From NCBI RefSeq assembly GCF_014595975.1, contig NZ_JABWGQ010000044.1:62001-126000 (forward strand): a stretch of DNA of 64,000 bases, given 5' to 3'. The position numbers were made by a program, and so were the translations under genes. Every line of letters begins with the position of its first letter. Positions within the stretch are counted from its first letter, which is position 1. This DNA is from Sphingopyxis sp. LK2115. Its GTDB lineage: Bacteria > Pseudomonadota > Alphaproteobacteria > Sphingomonadales > Sphingomonadaceae. The notes under the pieces are model-generated. The model did no database searches, had not been told where the DNA came from, and saw only the letters and a program-made list of their open reading frames with translations. Shown here piece after piece: positions 19,255 to 29,210 of the stretch.

Positions 19255-20250
19255 ATGACAAACGCCACCACCCGACCCGCCAGCGACTATCCGCCCGGCG
19301 GCGATGCCTTTCGCCATCGCCACCTTACCGGCATCGCCCAGCTCACCCCATGGGAGATTTCCTATATATTGGACGCCGCCGAACAATGGGTCGAACTCAA
19401 TCGCAGCGGCGCGGCGAAGCATGACGATCGGCTCGCGGGGCTGACCATCATCAACGCCTTTTTCGAAAACTCCACCCGCACGCTTCTTTCGTTCGAGATC
19501 GCCGGGAAACGGCTCGGCGCTGACGTCGTCAACATGCACGCCGCGCAGTCGAGCGTGAAGAAGGGCGAGACGCTGATCGACACCGCGATGACGCTTAACG
19601 CGATGCGCGCCGACGCCATCGTCATTCGCCACTCGGCATCGGGCGCGGTGCAACTCATCGCCGACAAGGTCGATTGCCCCGTCCTCAACGCGGGCGACGG
19701 CCGCCACGAGCACCCGACACAGGCGCTGCTCGACGCGCTGACCATCCGCCGCCGCCTTGGCAAGGTCGAAGGGCTCACCATCGCGATCTGCGGCGACGTT
19801 CTTCACAGCCGCGTTGCGCGCTCGAACATTCTGGCATTGACGCTGCTCGGCAACGAGGTGCGCGTCATTGCCCCCGCGACGCTGACCCCGCCCGCAATGG
19901 AACGGATGCACGTCGCCACCTTCACCGACATGGACGAAGGGCTGAAGGACGCCGACGTCGTGATGATGCTGCGCCTCCAGAACGAACGCATGGACGGCGC
20001 CTACCTGCCCTCGGCGCGCGAATATCATGCGCTTTACGGCCTGACGCCCCAGCGGCTCGAAAAGGCGAAGCCGGACGCCATCGTCATGCACCCCGGCCCG
20101 ATGAACCGCGGGGTGGAGATCGACAGCAGCATCGCCGACGATCCCGCGCGCTCGACGATCACCGAGCAGGTCGAAATGGGGGTCGCGGTGCGCATGGCAT
20201 GCCTCGACATATTGACGCGCCGCCAGCGGGGAGTGCCGGGATGGAACTGA
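19255..20250 (+). CDS. pyrB: Aspartate carbamoyltransferase catalytic subunit
   Basis: A 331-residue enzyme making N-carbamoyl-aspartate from carbamoyl phosphate and aspartate, the committed pyrimidine step. Carbamoyl-phosphate-binding STRT is at residues 73-76 and HPTQALLD begins at 153. Further ligands include RHSASGA near 125, [10 protein letters not shown] near 237 and MHPGPMNRG near 281. ATG 19255 fits the family N-terminus; the longer frame overlaps ruvX. Its last 10 bases overlap the dihydroorotase-like gene. As in several bacteria, PyrB probably assembles with that partner into a dodecamer. Confidence 0.96.
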   Translation: MTNATTRPASDYPPGGDAFRHRHLTGIAQLTPWEISYILDAAEQWVELNRSGAAKHDDRLAGLTIINAFFENSTRTLLSFEIAGKRLGADVVNMHAAQSSVKKGETLIDTAMTLNAMRADAIVIRHSASGAVQLIADKVDCPVLNAGDGRHEHPTQALLDALTIRRRLGKVEGLTIAICGDVLHSRVARSNILALTLLGNEVRVIAPATLTPPAMERMHVATFTDMDEGLKDADVVMMLRLQNERMDGAYLPSAREYHALYGLTPQRLEKAKPDAIVMHPGPMNRGVEIDSSIADDPARSTITEQVEMGVAVRMACLDILTRRQRGVPGWN

Positions 20251-21464
20251 GGCCGCTGCATATCGTCAATGCGCTGCTGGTCGATGGCGCCGCGCCGCGC
20301 GCGGGCAGTCTGCTCGCGGTCGATGGCCGCATCGCCGCGATCGACCCGACCGACATCCCCGAAGGCGCGGAGACCGTCGATGCCAGGGGCCAGTGGCTCG
20401 CCCCCGGCATCATCGACCTGGGCGTTTTTGCGACCGACAAACCCGCCTTTCACTTCGGCGGCATTACCCGCGCCGCGTTGATGCCCGACACGGGCCCGCT
20501 CGACGGCGCGGGCCTCGTCGAGCGCGCGGCCAAGGGCGGCAAGCCCGACCTGTGGGTCCACCCGATCGCCGCGGCGACCAAAGGCCTGGAAGGCCGTGAA
20601 CTCGCCGAAATCGGCTTGATGAAGGCGGCGGGCGCGCGCGCCGTCGCCACCGGCCGCGGCCGCATCGCCGACAGCGGGGTGATGCGCCGCGTGCTCGCCT
20701 ATGCCGCTTCGCTCGGCCTTGTCACGATCATTCATGCCGAGGATGAGGGACTCACCGCCGGTGCCGTCGCGACCGACGGCGAAATGGCGACACGGCTCGG
20801 CCTGTCGTCTGCCCCCGCAATCGCCGAAGCGATGGCGATCGCGCGCGACCTGGCGCTCGTCGAGGAAACCGGCGCGCCCGTGCATTTCCGCCAGGTCACG
20901 ACCGCGCGCGGGCTTGACCTGATCCGCGTCGCCAAGGCCAGGGGGATGCCCGTCCTGTGCGGCATCACCCCCGCGCATCTGTTTCTTTCCGACACCGCGA
21001 TCGGCGATTTCCGCACCTTTGCGCGCCTGTCGCCGCCGCTGCGCAGCGAAGACGACCGGCAGGCCTGCCTTGCCGCGGTGGCCGACGGCACGATCGACAT
21101 ATTGTCGTCAGGGCACGACCCGCGAGGGCCGGAAGACAAGCGCCTGCCCTTCGCCGAGGCGCTGCCCGGCATGGCGGGCGCCGAAACCCTGCTCGCCATG
21201 GGCCTGAACCTCGTTCGCGATGGACATATTACGCCGGGTCGCCTGTTCGAGATGCTCGCGACCACCCCCGCCCGCCTGCTCGGTGTCGATGTCGGCAGGC
21301 TTGCCATCGGCAAGGAAGCCGATCTCATCCTCGTCGATCCCGATACGCCGTGGCAGGTCGACGCCAAGAAGATGGCGGCGTGGGCGGGCAACACGCCCTT
21401 CGATGGCATGCCGGTACAGGGCCGCGCGACGATGATCTGGAAGGGCGGTCAGCGGATACGGTGA
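20241..21464 (+). CDS. pyrC: Dihydroorotase-like protein, probably catalytically inactive (PyrC')
   Basis: A 407-residue amidohydrolase-fold protein related to dihydroorotase and coupled to pyrB by a 10-base overlap. The metal-binding HxH expected at residues 60-62 reads LGV (IIDLGVFA), and the catalytic TDHAPH motif reads SSGHDPR at 289-295, so Asp is replaced by Gly. Only a lone His165 (HAEDEG) and His215 remain. This matches the non-catalytic PyrC' partners that stabilise aspartate carbamoyltransferase in Pseudomonas, so a structural role is likely. An active dihydroorotase must then be encoded elsewhere. The family call is firm; inactivity is inferred from missing residues. Confidence 0.88.
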   Translation: MELRPLHIVNALLVDGAAPRAGSLLAVDGRIAAIDPTDIPEGAETVDARGQWLAPGIIDLGVFATDKPAFHFGGITRAALMPDTGPLDGAGLVERAAKGGKPDLWVHPIAAATKGLEGRELAEIGLMKAAGARAVATGRGRIADSGVMRRVLAYAASLGLVTIIHAEDEGLTAGAVATDGEMATRLGLSSAPAIAEAMAIARDLALVEETGAPVHFRQVTTARGLDLIRVAKARGMPVLCGITPAHLFLSDTAIGDFRTFARLSPPLRSEDDRQACLAAVADGTIDILSSGHDPRGPEDKRLPFAEALPGMAGAETLLAMGLNLVRDGHITPGRLFEMLATTPARLLGVDVGRLAIGKEADLILVDPDTPWQVDAKKMAAWAGNTPFDGMPVQGRATMIWKGGQRIR

Positions 21465-21548
21465 CCGGGGCCGCGCGGCGGCGTTCCCTCTTGCACGACT
21501 TTCCGTTTACGTTAAGGTCAGTTTCAAACCGCAACCGGAGAGTGATTC

Positions 21549-22520
21549 ATGGCCCTTCCCCCGATTTTCGACCGCCTGCGCCTGCCCGTCATCGGATCGC
21601 CGCTGTTCATCGTGTCGGGGCCCGATCTTGTCATCGCGCAGTGCAAGGCGGGCATCGTCGGCAGCTTTCCCGCGCTGAACGCGCGTCCGCAATCGCTGCT
21701 CGACGAATGGCTGCACCGCATCACCGAAGAACTGGCAGCGTGGGACCGCGACAATCCCGACCGCCCCTCGGCGCCCTATGCGGTCAACCAGATCGTCCAC
21801 AAATCGAACGACCGGCTGGAAGCGGACATCGCAACCTGCGCCAAATGGAAAGTGCCGATCACGATCACTTCGCTCGGCGCGCGTGAAGAACTCAACCAGG
21901 CGGTTCACAGTTGGGGCGGGATCACGCTGCACGACGTCATCGACGATCGTTTCGCGCGCAAGGCGATCGAAAAGGGCGCCGACGGGCTGATCCCCGTCGC
22001 CGCCGGCGCGGGCGGCCATGCCGGACGACAATCGCCCTTCGCACTCGTGCAGGAAATCCGCGAATGGTTCGACGGCCCCGTCGCCCTGTCGGGAGCGATC
22101 GGCCACGGCCGCTCGATCCTAGCCGCGCAGGCGTGCGGCGCCGACCTCGCCTATATCGGCAGCGCCTTTATCGCGACCGCCGAAGCAAATGCCGACGAAG
22201 GCTATAAGAACGGCATCGTCGAGGGGTGCGCCGCCGACATCGTCTATTCGAATCTCTTTACCGGCGTTCACGGCAACTATCTTCGCCAGTCGATCGTCGC
22301 GGCGGGCATGGACCCCGACAATCTGCCCGAAGGCGACCTCAAGACAATGAATTTCGGGTCGGGAGGCAACACCAAGGCCAAGGCGTGGAAGGACATATGG
22401 GGATCGGGCCAGGGGATCGGCGCCGTATCTGCGGTGCGCCCCGTCGCCGAGTTTGTCGCCGAACTGGAACAGCAATATCTTGCTGCGCGCGACGAACTGG
22501 CGGCAAAGGTCCGGCTTTAA
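21549..22520 (+). CDS. Nitronate monooxygenase (2-nitropropane dioxygenase family)
   Basis: A 323-residue FMN-dependent TIM-barrel enzyme that oxidises nitronates. The N-terminus LRLPVIGSPLFIVSGPDLV and the SFPALNARP segment match the family. Conserved AGAGGHAG (about 155-162), with the catalytic-type histidine, and the phosphate-binding ALSGAIGHGRSI and GADLAYIGSAFIATAEA segments follow. A GGAGAG ribosome site precedes ATG 21549. It is separated from pyrC by 84 bases and from kup by a 393-base gap, so it is probably transcribed alone. The physiological substrate, possibly propionate-3-nitronate, is not evident. Confidence 0.9.
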   Translation: MALPPIFDRLRLPVIGSPLFIVSGPDLVIAQCKAGIVGSFPALNARPQSLLDEWLHRITEELAAWDRDNPDRPSAPYAVNQIVHKSNDRLEADIATCAKWKVPITITSLGAREELNQAVHSWGGITLHDVIDDRFARKAIEKGADGLIPVAAGAGGHAGRQSPFALVQEIREWFDGPVALSGAIGHGRSILAAQACGADLAYIGSAFIATAEANADEGYKNGIVEGCAADIVYSNLFTGVHGNYLRQSIVAAGMDPDNLPEGDLKTMNFGSGGNTKAKAWKDIWGSGQGIGAVSAVRPVAEFVAELEQQYLAARDELAAKVRL

Positions 22521-22913
22521 CGCGGCGAGCAGGACAGGCATCGAGCCGCGCAGGACCAACGGATCATATTTGCGGTTCGCCACGCCATGGCCGATCGACG
22601 CACGGAAGCTGGCGATTCGGAACCGAACACGACCGCAGGACATGACGGTGGTTTTCCGCGCCCCGGAGCGCGGCGTGCTTGTTTGCGCCTCAGCACCGCA
22701 AGCGCGGCAGGGAGCCAGTTTCAGACCGCCAGAGCGGAATATCGATGGCCGCTGGATCCTGCGCTGGATTCCACCATCGTCGGCAGGATGCGACCGTCGT
22801 GACCAGCAAGGTCGACAGGTTGCGCCGCTGAAGGGGCTTACGCCGTGCGTCGCAAGACCAGACGCCACATCCCAGCGCCTGTTCCCCGCATGACTAAAGG
22901 CTGATCGCGCCGG
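22521..22913. other. 393-base gap with no recognised gene
   Basis: The stretch lies between the convergent nitronate monooxygenase and kup genes. Open frames on both strands cross it, but none has a recognisable domain, signal sequence or ribosome site, and they run into the neighbouring genes. I see no tRNA, palindromic repeat or strong terminator. Its length is unusual in this compact region. Confidence 0.4.
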
Positions 22914-24875
22914 TCAGATCGCGACCTGACTCCCCAGCTCGACAACGCGGTTGGTCGGCAGGCGGAAATACTCCATCGCACTTTCCGAATTGCGGAGCAT
23001 CCACGCGAACAGTTTTTCGCGCCAGATCGGCATTCCGGGCTTTTTCGCCGCGATCAGCGTCTGGCGCGACAGGAAAAAGCTGGTTTCCAGCATCTTGAAC
23101 TCGCCGCCACAGCTCGACACGCGGCTCAGCGCTTCGGGCACGTCGATCGGCTGCATGAAACCGTAATTGAGCACGAGCCGGTGGAACCCCTGACCCAGAT
23201 CTTCGAGTTGGCAGAGCTTGCTTTCGGGAACGAAAGGCACGTCGGCAATCTTGATCGTCAGCAGGATGATGCGCTCGTGCAGCACCTTGTTGTGCTTCAG
23301 ATTGTGAAGCAGCGCGTGCGGCACGCCATCGCTGCTCGACGTCATGAACACCGCGGTGCCGGGCACGCGCGTCGCGCTGTTCGCGGCCGATTTCACGAAA
23401 ATCGGGATCGGCATCGCGCCTTCGGCCATTTCCTGCTGCATCAGTTTGCGCCCGCGCGACCAGGTGGTCAGCAAGGTAAAGATCACCAGGCCGATCGCCA
23501 GCGGCACCCAGCCGCCATCGGGCACCTTGATCAGATTGGCGCCGAAATAGGCAATATCGACGATGAAGAAGACCGCGAGCACCGGCAGCGCCTTCCACGC
23601 GGGCCATTTCCACAAGGTAAAGAGAACGACGCTCATCAGGCAGGTGTCGATGAACATCGCGCCGGTCACCGCGATACCATAGGCCGCGGCAAGGTTGCTC
23701 GACGAACCGAAGCCCAGGACGAGCAGGATCACCATGATCATCAACCCCCAGTTGACGATCGGAATATAAATCTGACCCGCGGCCGACGCGCTGGTGTGCT
23801 CGACGCGCAGGCGCGGCATGAAGCCCAGCTGGATCGCCTGCTGCGTCAGCGAGAAGGCGCCCGAAATCACCGCCTGGCTGGCGATGATCGTCGCGAGCAG
23901 CGCAAGTATGACGACGGGCAGCTCCAGGAACTGCGGCATCATCTGGAAAAAGGGGTCGGAAATCAGCTCGGCGCGTGGCCCCGCTTCGGCCGCGAGGACC
24001 ATCGCCCCCTGTCCCATATAGTTGAGCATCAGCGCGGGGAGCACGAAACTGAGCCACGACAGCCCGATCGGCCCGCGCCCGAAATGCCCCATGTCGGCAT
24101 AGAGCGCCTCCGCCCCGGTCACGGCGAGCACGACCGCGCCCAGGGCTATGAAGGCGGTGAAGCCGTCGAGATAGAAAAAGCGCAGCGCGTTCACCGGATT
24201 GAGCGTCTCGACGATAATCCACGGATTATGGCTGATATGCAGGATGCCAAGCCCCGCGAGCATGAGGAAATAGAGCAGCATGATCGGGCCGAACAGCGCG
24301 CCGACCTTGGCCGTCCCGCGCGCCTGGATCGCAAACAGGCCGATCAGGATCGCGAGCGCGATCGGCACGATATAAGGCTCGAACCCCTCGTCGACATAGG
24401 ACAGGCCCTCGGTCGCCGACAGCACCGACATTGCCGGGGTAATCATGCTGTCGCCATAAAAGAGCGCGGTCGCGAACACGCCCAGCAGGACGATCGGCCA
24501 CGTCCAGCGCTTGCCCTCCGACGACCGGCTGATCAGCGCGAGCAGCGCGAGGCTGCCGCCCTCGCCCTTGTTGTCGGCGCGCATGATCGTCATCACATAT
24601 TTGAAGGTGACGACGAGCATCATCGACCAGAAGACCAGGCTCAGAACGCCATAGATATGCAGCCGGTCGGGCTCGATCGGGTGATGACCGGCAAAGGTTT
24701 CGCGAAAGGCGTAAAGCGGGCTGGTGCCGATGTCGCCAAAGACGACGCCGATCGCGCCGACGGCAAGCTTCAGCTTGCCATCGCCATGATGCCCGTGGCC
24801 GTGATGGCCGGTTTCGGCGGCGGCTTCGATAGCGGTTGCCACGCCCTCGGCCGTCTCTTGCGACTCAGCAGTCAT
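22914..24875 (-). CDS. kup: Kup family low-affinity potassium transporter
   Basis: A 653-residue inner-membrane potassium:proton symporter with about 12 membrane segments. The N-terminus carries a His/Gly-rich stretch ([10 protein letters not shown], about 24-33) before the hallmark [17 protein letters not shown] near 41. Further family signatures are [32 protein letters not shown] and a conserved [12 protein letters not shown] segment. The C-terminal cytoplasmic domain (from about 470) is complete. The start is 39 bases past the ccmI stop, so read-through from the ccm operon is possible. The His-rich tail is not part of the transport core and may bind metal, which is speculation. Confidence 0.95.
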   Translation of the reverse strand: MTAESQETAEGVATAIEAAAETGHHGHGHHGDGKLKLAVGAIGVVFGDIGTSPLYAFRETFAGHHPIEPDRLHIYGVLSLVFWSMMLVVTFKYVMTIMRADNKGEGGSLALLALISRSSEGKRWTWPIVLLGVFATALFYGDSMITPAMSVLSATEGLSYVDEGFEPYIVPIALAILIGLFAIQARGTAKVGALFGPIMLLYFLMLAGLGILHISHNPWIIVETLNPVNALRFFYLDGFTAFIALGAVVLAVTGAEALYADMGHFGRGPIGLSWLSFVLPALMLNYMGQGAMVLAAEAGPRAELISDPFFQMMPQFLELPVVILALLATIIASQAVISGAFSLTQQAIQLGFMPRLRVEHTSASAAGQIYIPIVNWGLMIMVILLVLGFGSSSNLAAAYGIAVTGAMFIDTCLMSVVLFTLWKWPAWKALPVLAVFFIVDIAYFGANLIKVPDGGWVPLAIGLVIFTLLTTWSRGRKLMQQEMAEGAMPIPIFVKSAANSATRVPGTAVFMTSSSDGVPHALLHNLKHNKVLHERIILLTIKIADVPFVPESKLCQLEDLGQGFHRLVLNYGFMQPIDVPEALSRVSSCGGEFKMLETSFFLSRQTLIAAKKPGMPIWREKLFAWMLRNSESAMEYFRLPTNRVVELGSQVAI

Positions 24876-24914
24876 CGCGCGCCTTTAGACGAGCCTGCGA
24901 TTTTGGAACAGGTT

Positions 24915-25580
24915 TCAATTCGGGACGCTCGCGGTGGCTTCGTCGTTCGCGTCCGGCGGCACTGGCCCCATCGCCCGTCGAAGCTGTGCCAACCGCATTT
25001 CGAGGTCCGCCCGCCATGGCGCATCGGCAGGACTGCGCGCGAGCAATTCGCTCCACACCGCCTCCGCGCCTTTAAGGTCGCCGCCCTGCGCCAGCGCCAG
25101 CCCGGCGAAAAAGGGCGGCGCGGGATGCGACGGGTCGCGCCGCGCCGCCTCATCGAACGCCAGCGCCGCGGCGGGCGACATCATCCCGCCGCCATGCGCG
25201 GCGAGCGCATTGCCAAGGCCGACCCACAGGTCGACATTGTCGGGGTATTTCTCCAGTCCCTTTTCCAGCGTCCTGGCCGCGAGTTCGGTCTTGCCCGTGC
25301 GCGCGAAGCCATCGGACATGCCCAGCCATTGCGCGGCCGGTCCAAAGCGTTCGGCCATGCCCTGCCGCCGGTCGGTAATCGCGTCGCCGAACCCTTCGGG
25401 CTCCGCGGGCATGGCGACGGGTTTTCCGGGCAGCGCCGGGCTTCCCTGAAGCGCATAACCTGTCAGGCCCAGCATCACCGCCGCCCCTGCCAGCGGACGC
25501 GCGGCGACGGGGATTCGGCCAAGCCAGAAAATGCCGCCGATCGTCAGCATCGCGGCGAGCATCACCCACAGCCAGGTCAC
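24915..25580 (-). CDS. ccmI: Cytochrome c biogenesis TPR protein CcmI/CycH
   Basis: A 221-residue apocytochrome c chaperone. Two N-terminal membrane segments (about 3-20 and 27-45) precede a periplasmic TPR domain at about 75-200, with repeats such as GFARTGKTELAARTLEKGLEKYPDNVDLWVGLGNALA and DPSHPAPPFFAGLALAQGGD (split here across two motifs). The protein is shorter than the E. coli-type fusion and matches the short alphaproteobacterial CycH form. GTG 25580 overlaps the ccmH stop in GTGA, fixing the start. It is the last ccm gene before kup. It hands apocytochromes to the CcmF/CcmH haem ligation complex. Confidence 0.85.
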   Translation of the reverse strand: MTWLWVMLAAMLTIGGIFWLGRIPVAARPLAGAAVMLGLTGYALQGSPALPGKPVAMPAEPEGFGDAITDRRQGMAERFGPAAQWLGMSDGFARTGKTELAARTLEKGLEKYPDNVDLWVGLGNALAAHGGGMMSPAAALAFDEAARRDPSHPAPPFFAGLALAQGGDLKGAEAVWSELLARSPADAPWRADLEMRLAQLRRAMGPVPPDANDEATASVPN

Positions 25581-26008
25581 GCCTTGTCCTCCGCATCGCC
25601 ATCGCCGCGGCGAAAGCGGCCGAACGCCAGCCATCCGCCGATCGCAAGAAACAGCAACGGCCCAAGCCAAAGCAGCGCCGTCGCCGCGTCAAACGGCGGA
25701 TCATAGGTCACCCAATTGCCGTAGCGCGCGACGAGCCACGCCTTGATTTCATCGGGACTTTCGCCGGCGGCGATCTTGCTGCGCACCTCGTGCCGCATGT
25801 CGCCTGCCAGCGGCGCGTCGCTGTCGGCAATCGACTGGCCCTGACAGACGAGGCAGCGCAGCTCCTCCATCAAGGCCTTGGCGCGCGCTTCCTTCGCCGG
25901 GTCGTTCAATTGCTGATAGGCATAGGGCGCGGGCGGCAGCCGGTCCTGGGCCGCCACCGGCAAGGCGAGCGCGCCGAGCAGGCAAAGGAGAACCAGCCGC
26001 AGGCTCAT
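25577..26008 (-). CDS. ccmH: Cytochrome c maturation protein CcmH (CycL)
   Basis: A 143-residue membrane-anchored thioredoxin-like oxidoreductase that keeps the apocytochrome CxxCH cysteines reduced for haem attachment. A signal peptide (1-20) is followed by the signature LRCLVCQGQSIADSDAPLA with redox cysteines 52 and 55, then a WLVARYGNWVTYDPPF segment, a C-terminal membrane helix near 108-127 and a basic tail. ATG 26008 overlaps the ccmG stop by four bases. It works with CcmF, CcmG and CcmI encoded next to it. Confidence 0.93.
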   Translation of the reverse strand: MSLRLVLLCLLGALALPVAAQDRLPPAPYAYQQLNDPAKEARAKALMEELRCLVCQGQSIADSDAPLAGDMRHEVRSKIAAGESPDEIKAWLVARYGNWVTYDPPFDAATALLWLGPLLFLAIGGWLAFGRFRRGDGDAEDKA

Positions 26009-26535
26009 TTCATCGCCTCGATCTTCGCGACGATTTCGGGCACCTGATCGGCCAGGATGACGCCCTGGATCTGCTCGCGGATGATGCCCTTGCCGTCGAC
26101 AAGGAAGGTTTCGGGCACCCCCGACGATCCCAGCGCAATCTGGACGCTGCTCTGCATGTCGGCCCCGATGCGATCGAAAGGATTGCCATATTCGCTCAGG
26201 AACCGGGCGACATCCTCCGGCCGGTCGCGGATCGCGATGCCGTCGATCGGCACGCCCGCGGCCTTGAGCGCCTCGAGTTGCGGCGCCTCGGCCCGGCACG
26301 GGATGCACCAGCTGGCGAACACGTTGACGAGCCGCGGTCGCCCGTCGGCAAGATCGCTGCTCTTCAGCCCCGGCACCCCCGCGGTCGCGGGCGGCAGGTC
26401 GAACAGCGGCATCGGCTTGTCGATCCATTGGGACTGGATCAGCGTTTCGGCGGGCGTGACCAGCCGATAGATGAAGGCGCCGAACAATAATCCCATGATG
26501 GCCAGCGGCACAAACAAGACCCAGCGGTTCTTCAT
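26005..26535 (-). CDS. ccmG: Thiol:disulfide interchange protein CcmG/DsbE
   Basis: A 176-residue periplasmic thioredoxin tethered by one N-terminal helix (about 6-24). The redox site is WCIPC (Cys77, Cys80) and the cis-proline segment is SGVPETFLVDGKG near 140. It reduces CcmH or the apocytochrome thiols. ATG 26535 overlaps the ccmF stop in ATGA, and its own stop overlaps ccmH, indicating coupled translation. The length is normal for the family. Confidence 0.93.
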   Translation of the reverse strand: MKNRWVLFVPLAIMGLLFGAFIYRLVTPAETLIQSQWIDKPMPLFDLPPATAGVPGLKSSDLADGRPRLVNVFASWCIPCRAEAPQLEALKAAGVPIDGIAIRDRPEDVARFLSEYGNPFDRIGADMQSSVQIALGSSGVPETFLVDGKGIIREQIQGVILADQVPEIVAKIEAMK

Positions 26536-28502
26536 GGCGCAAAACGCTCCTGTGTTTTGCGGTGCCGGCGCGCGCGCCACATGGCGGGCAGTTGCGCACG
26601 GCCGAGCAGCGACAGCGTCGCGCCGAGCGCAATCAGTCCACCGCCCAGCCATATCCACCACACCAAAGGTTTCCACCACAGGCGAATCTGATAACGGTCG
26701 GCACGGCCGTCATCGCCCGGCACCGGCTGGCCAAGCACCGCGTAAAGCTGCCCCCCCGGCCGCGTCAGCAGCGCGGCTTCGTTGGTTTCGGTCGGTGCGG
26801 TGCCCATCAGTCCCGGAAAAGTGCGCGCTTCGGGTTTCATCGTAAAGCGGCCGCCCGATGCGGTTGTCGCGATCAGCGAGCCCTCGATGGCGGTATAGTT
26901 CGGCCCGGCCACGGGCTTCACTCCCACGAACTTTACCGAAAAATCGGCGATGCGGATGGTCTCGCCCGGCGCGGCCGCGACCAGCCGCTCCTTGATGAAG
27001 GCGCTTTCGGCGCCCATGCCGGCGAGACACACCGCGACGCCGAAATGCGCCACAACCATGCCCCAGGTCGGCAAGGGCACGCGGCGAAGCGTGCGTCCCC
27101 ACAGCGGTGCCAGGCTCGCCACCGCCACGACAGCCGCAACGGTCATGCCGAGCAGCGGCAATATCCCCACGGCGCCGCCGAACAGGATCAGCGCGAAGAG
27201 CACCGCCGCCCCCGCAAAGGCCGATGCGGGCAGGCGCGACCACAATCTCTTGCCGTCATCCTTGCGCCAGCTGAGCAACGGCCCCGCGACCATGACGAGG
27301 CAAAGGATCAACGCCAGCGGCCCCGCGACGCGATTATAATAGGGTGGCCCGACCGAAATCTTCTCGCCCATCGCTTCGGCGACGATCGGATAGAGCGTGC
27401 CGAGCAGCACGAGCGCGAGAATTGTCGTCAGCAGCAGATTGTTGATGACGAGCGCGCCCTCGCGGCTGAGCAGCGCGAACTTCTTGCCCTCCGCAACCGC
27501 CCCGGCGCGCAGCGCGAACAGGGTGAGCGCGCCGCCGATATAGATCGCCATCAGCACGAGCAGAAAGGTGCCGCGTTCGGGATCGACCGCAAAGCTGTGG
27601 ACGCTCGTGAGCAATCCCGACCGCACGATGAAGGTGCCGACCATCGACATCGAAAAGCCGATCACCGCGAGCATCACCGTCCAGGCGCGCAGCGCGTTGC
27701 GCGTCGCCGTCACGGCGACCGAATGGAGCAGCGCCGCCCCCGCAAGCCACGGGACGAGCGAGACATTTTCGACCGGATCCCAGAACCACCAGCCGCCCCA
27801 GCCAAGCTCATAATAGGCCCAATAGCTGCCTGCGGTGATGCCCAGGGTCAGGAAGATCCAGCTGCCGAGCACCCAGGGCCGCATCGCGCGCGCAAAGGCG
27901 GGGCCGATTTCGCGCGTGATCAGCGCGCCGACGGCAAAGCTGAACGCGACCGACAGCCCGACATAGCCGACGTATAGCGTCGGCGGGTGGAAGGCCAGGC
28001 CGATGTCCTGAAGCAGCGGATTGAGCCCCTGCCCGTCGGGCGGCGCCACCGGCAACCGCTTGAACGGGTTGGAGGAGAACAGCAGGAAAGCGAAAAAGCC
28101 CAGGCTCAATGCCGCCTGTGCGGTCAGCGTCGCGACCAGCGTATCCTCGCGCAGCCGTTTCTCGAACAGCGCGATCAGCGCCCCCGACAGCGACAGAATC
28201 ATCAGCCACAGCAACATCGACCCTTCGTGATTGCCCCACGTTCCCGCGATCTTGAAGATCATCGGTTTCAGGCTGTTGCTGTTGCGCGCAACCAGATCGA
28301 CCGACATGTCGGAACGCACGAAAAGCGCGATCAGCAAGCCGAAGGCAGCGGCGGTGAGCACGCCCTGCGCGACGCTTGCCGGCCGGACGAGCGCCGCCAG
28401 ATCCTTCGGCCCGCCGCGCAGGAACAAGGTTCCCGCGACGAGCGACAGGCAGGCGAGCGACGCGGCGATCCACAGCAGCGCAAGGCCAAGTTCGGCGATC
28501 AC
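26532..28502 (-). CDS. ccmF: Haem lyase subunit CcmF
   Basis: A 656-residue multi-spanning inner-membrane protein that attaches haem to apocytochrome c. The tryptophan-rich haem-handling motif WGGWWFWDPVEN is near residue 235, and conserved histidines occur in the LAFHPPTLYVGYV, GNHEGSM and LLTSVHSFA segments. GTG 28502 is chosen because it gives the usual IAELG-like N-terminus and length; no better ATG exists. Unlike the other ccm junctions, 115 bases containing an inverted repeat separate it from ccmE. The stop overlaps ccmG. Confidence 0.94.
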   Translation of the reverse strand: MIAELGLALLWIAASLACLSLVAGTLFLRGGPKDLAALVRPASVAQGVLTAAAFGLLIALFVRSDMSVDLVARNSNSLKPMIFKIAGTWGNHEGSMLLWLMILSLSGALIALFEKRLREDTLVATLTAQAALSLGFFAFLLFSSNPFKRLPVAPPDGQGLNPLLQDIGLAFHPPTLYVGYVGLSVAFSFAVGALITREIGPAFARAMRPWVLGSWIFLTLGITAGSYWAYYELGWGGWWFWDPVENVSLVPWLAGAALLHSVAVTATRNALRAWTVMLAVIGFSMSMVGTFIVRSGLLTSVHSFAVDPERGTFLLVLMAIYIGGALTLFALRAGAVAEGKKFALLSREGALVINNLLLTTILALVLLGTLYPIVAEAMGEKISVGPPYYNRVAGPLALILCLVMVAGPLLSWRKDDGKRLWSRLPASAFAGAAVLFALILFGGAVGILPLLGMTVAAVVAVASLAPLWGRTLRRVPLPTWGMVVAHFGVAVCLAGMGAESAFIKERLVAAAPGETIRIADFSVKFVGVKPVAGPNYTAIEGSLIATTASGGRFTMKPEARTFPGLMGTAPTETNEAALLTRPGGQLYAVLGQPVPGDDGRADRYQIRLWWKPLVWWIWLGGGLIALGATLSLLGRAQLPAMWRARRHRKTQERFAP

Positions 28503-28523
28503 AACGCCACCACCCCACCAAAG

Positions 28524-28600
28524 GTCATCCCGGCGAAGGCCGCGATTGCGCCCTTGGCTTTCGCGCGCGCCGGTGAAATCCCGGCCTTTGCCGGAATGAC
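28524..28600. repeat. Inverted repeat (family B) inside the ccm operon
   Basis: Two 24-base arms, 28524-28547 and 28577-28600, are inverted copies with three mismatches and a 29-base spacer. Each arm carries GTCATCCCGGCGAAGGCC-like sequence. It lies between ccmE and ccmF, where all other ccm junctions overlap, so it was probably inserted into a compact operon. The transcript could form a long hairpin that affects processing or relative expression. Confidence 0.75.
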
Positions 28601-28617
28601 GGTGCAAGGAAGGTCGT

Positions 28618-29055
28618 TCATCCCTTCACCGCCGCCTTCATATCCTTTGGCATGTCGCCCATCTGCGGCGGCATATAGCGTTCGTCATGCTTCGCCAGAA
28701 TACGGTCGGCAACAAAGGTGCCGTCGGCGCGCATCCGCCCGTCGGCAACCATGCCGCTTTCCTCGCCGAACAGGTCGGGGACGATGCCCTTATATTCGAC
28801 AGGTACCGATGCCTTGCCGTCGGTCGCGACGAAACGGATCGTCAGCCCGTCGGCCTGCCGCACGATGCTGCCTTTCGCGACCATGCCGCCCAGCCGCATC
28901 GCTTCGCCGACCGCCGCCTTACCGCCCGCGACTTCGTCAGGCGTGCGGAAATAGGCGGCCTCGTCGCGGAGCGCGCTCGCCGCGAGCACGCCCGCGCCGA
29001 CGACACCACATAGCGCGACGACCGCCAGGACCAGCCGTTGATGCTTTGCCTTCAC
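28618..29055 (-). CDS. ccmE: Haem chaperone CcmE
   Basis: A 145-residue periplasmic haem chaperone with one N-terminal anchor (about 7-27) and an OB-fold domain. The covalent haem-binding motif LAKHDERYMPP is present with His123 and Tyr127. GTG 29055 is chosen because it overlaps the ccmD stop and gives the typical KHQRL start. It receives haem from the CcmABCD complex and passes it to CcmF. Confidence 0.93.
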   Translation of the reverse strand: MKAKHQRLVLAVVALCGVVGAGVLAASALRDEAAYFRTPDEVAGGKAAVGEAMRLGGMVAKGSIVRQADGLTIRFVATDGKASVPVEYKGIVPDLFGEESGMVADGRMRADGTFVADRILAKHDERYMPPQMGDMPKDMKAAVKG

Positions 29056-29207
29056 CGGCGATCCTTTCGCAGCGCGTGGCTGCGCTTCTCGGCCCGCACC
29101 ATCGCGCGCCAGCTCGACCAGAGCACTGCGGCGGTCAGCGCGACCGTCAGGCCATAGGCCGCGGCCACATAGGCCCATTGATCGCCGCCGCTGATGACCC
29201 CCGCCAC
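29052..29207 (-). CDS. ccmD: Haem exporter protein CcmD (short ORF)
   Basis: A 51-residue single-span membrane protein between ccmC and ccmE. Translation from GTG 29207, 3 bases past the ccmC stop, gives a short N-terminus (VAGVISGGDQWAYVAAAYG), one hydrophobic helix near 14-32 and a basic tail with WRAMVRAEKR. This is the CcmD pattern. The stop overlaps the ccmE start in GTGA. CcmD is needed to release haem-loaded CcmE from CcmABC. It is easily missed because of its size and GTG start. Confidence 0.88.
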   Translation of the reverse strand: MAGVISGGDQWAYVAAAYGLTVALTAAVLWSSWRAMVRAEKRSHALRKDRR

Positions 29208-29210
29208 GTC

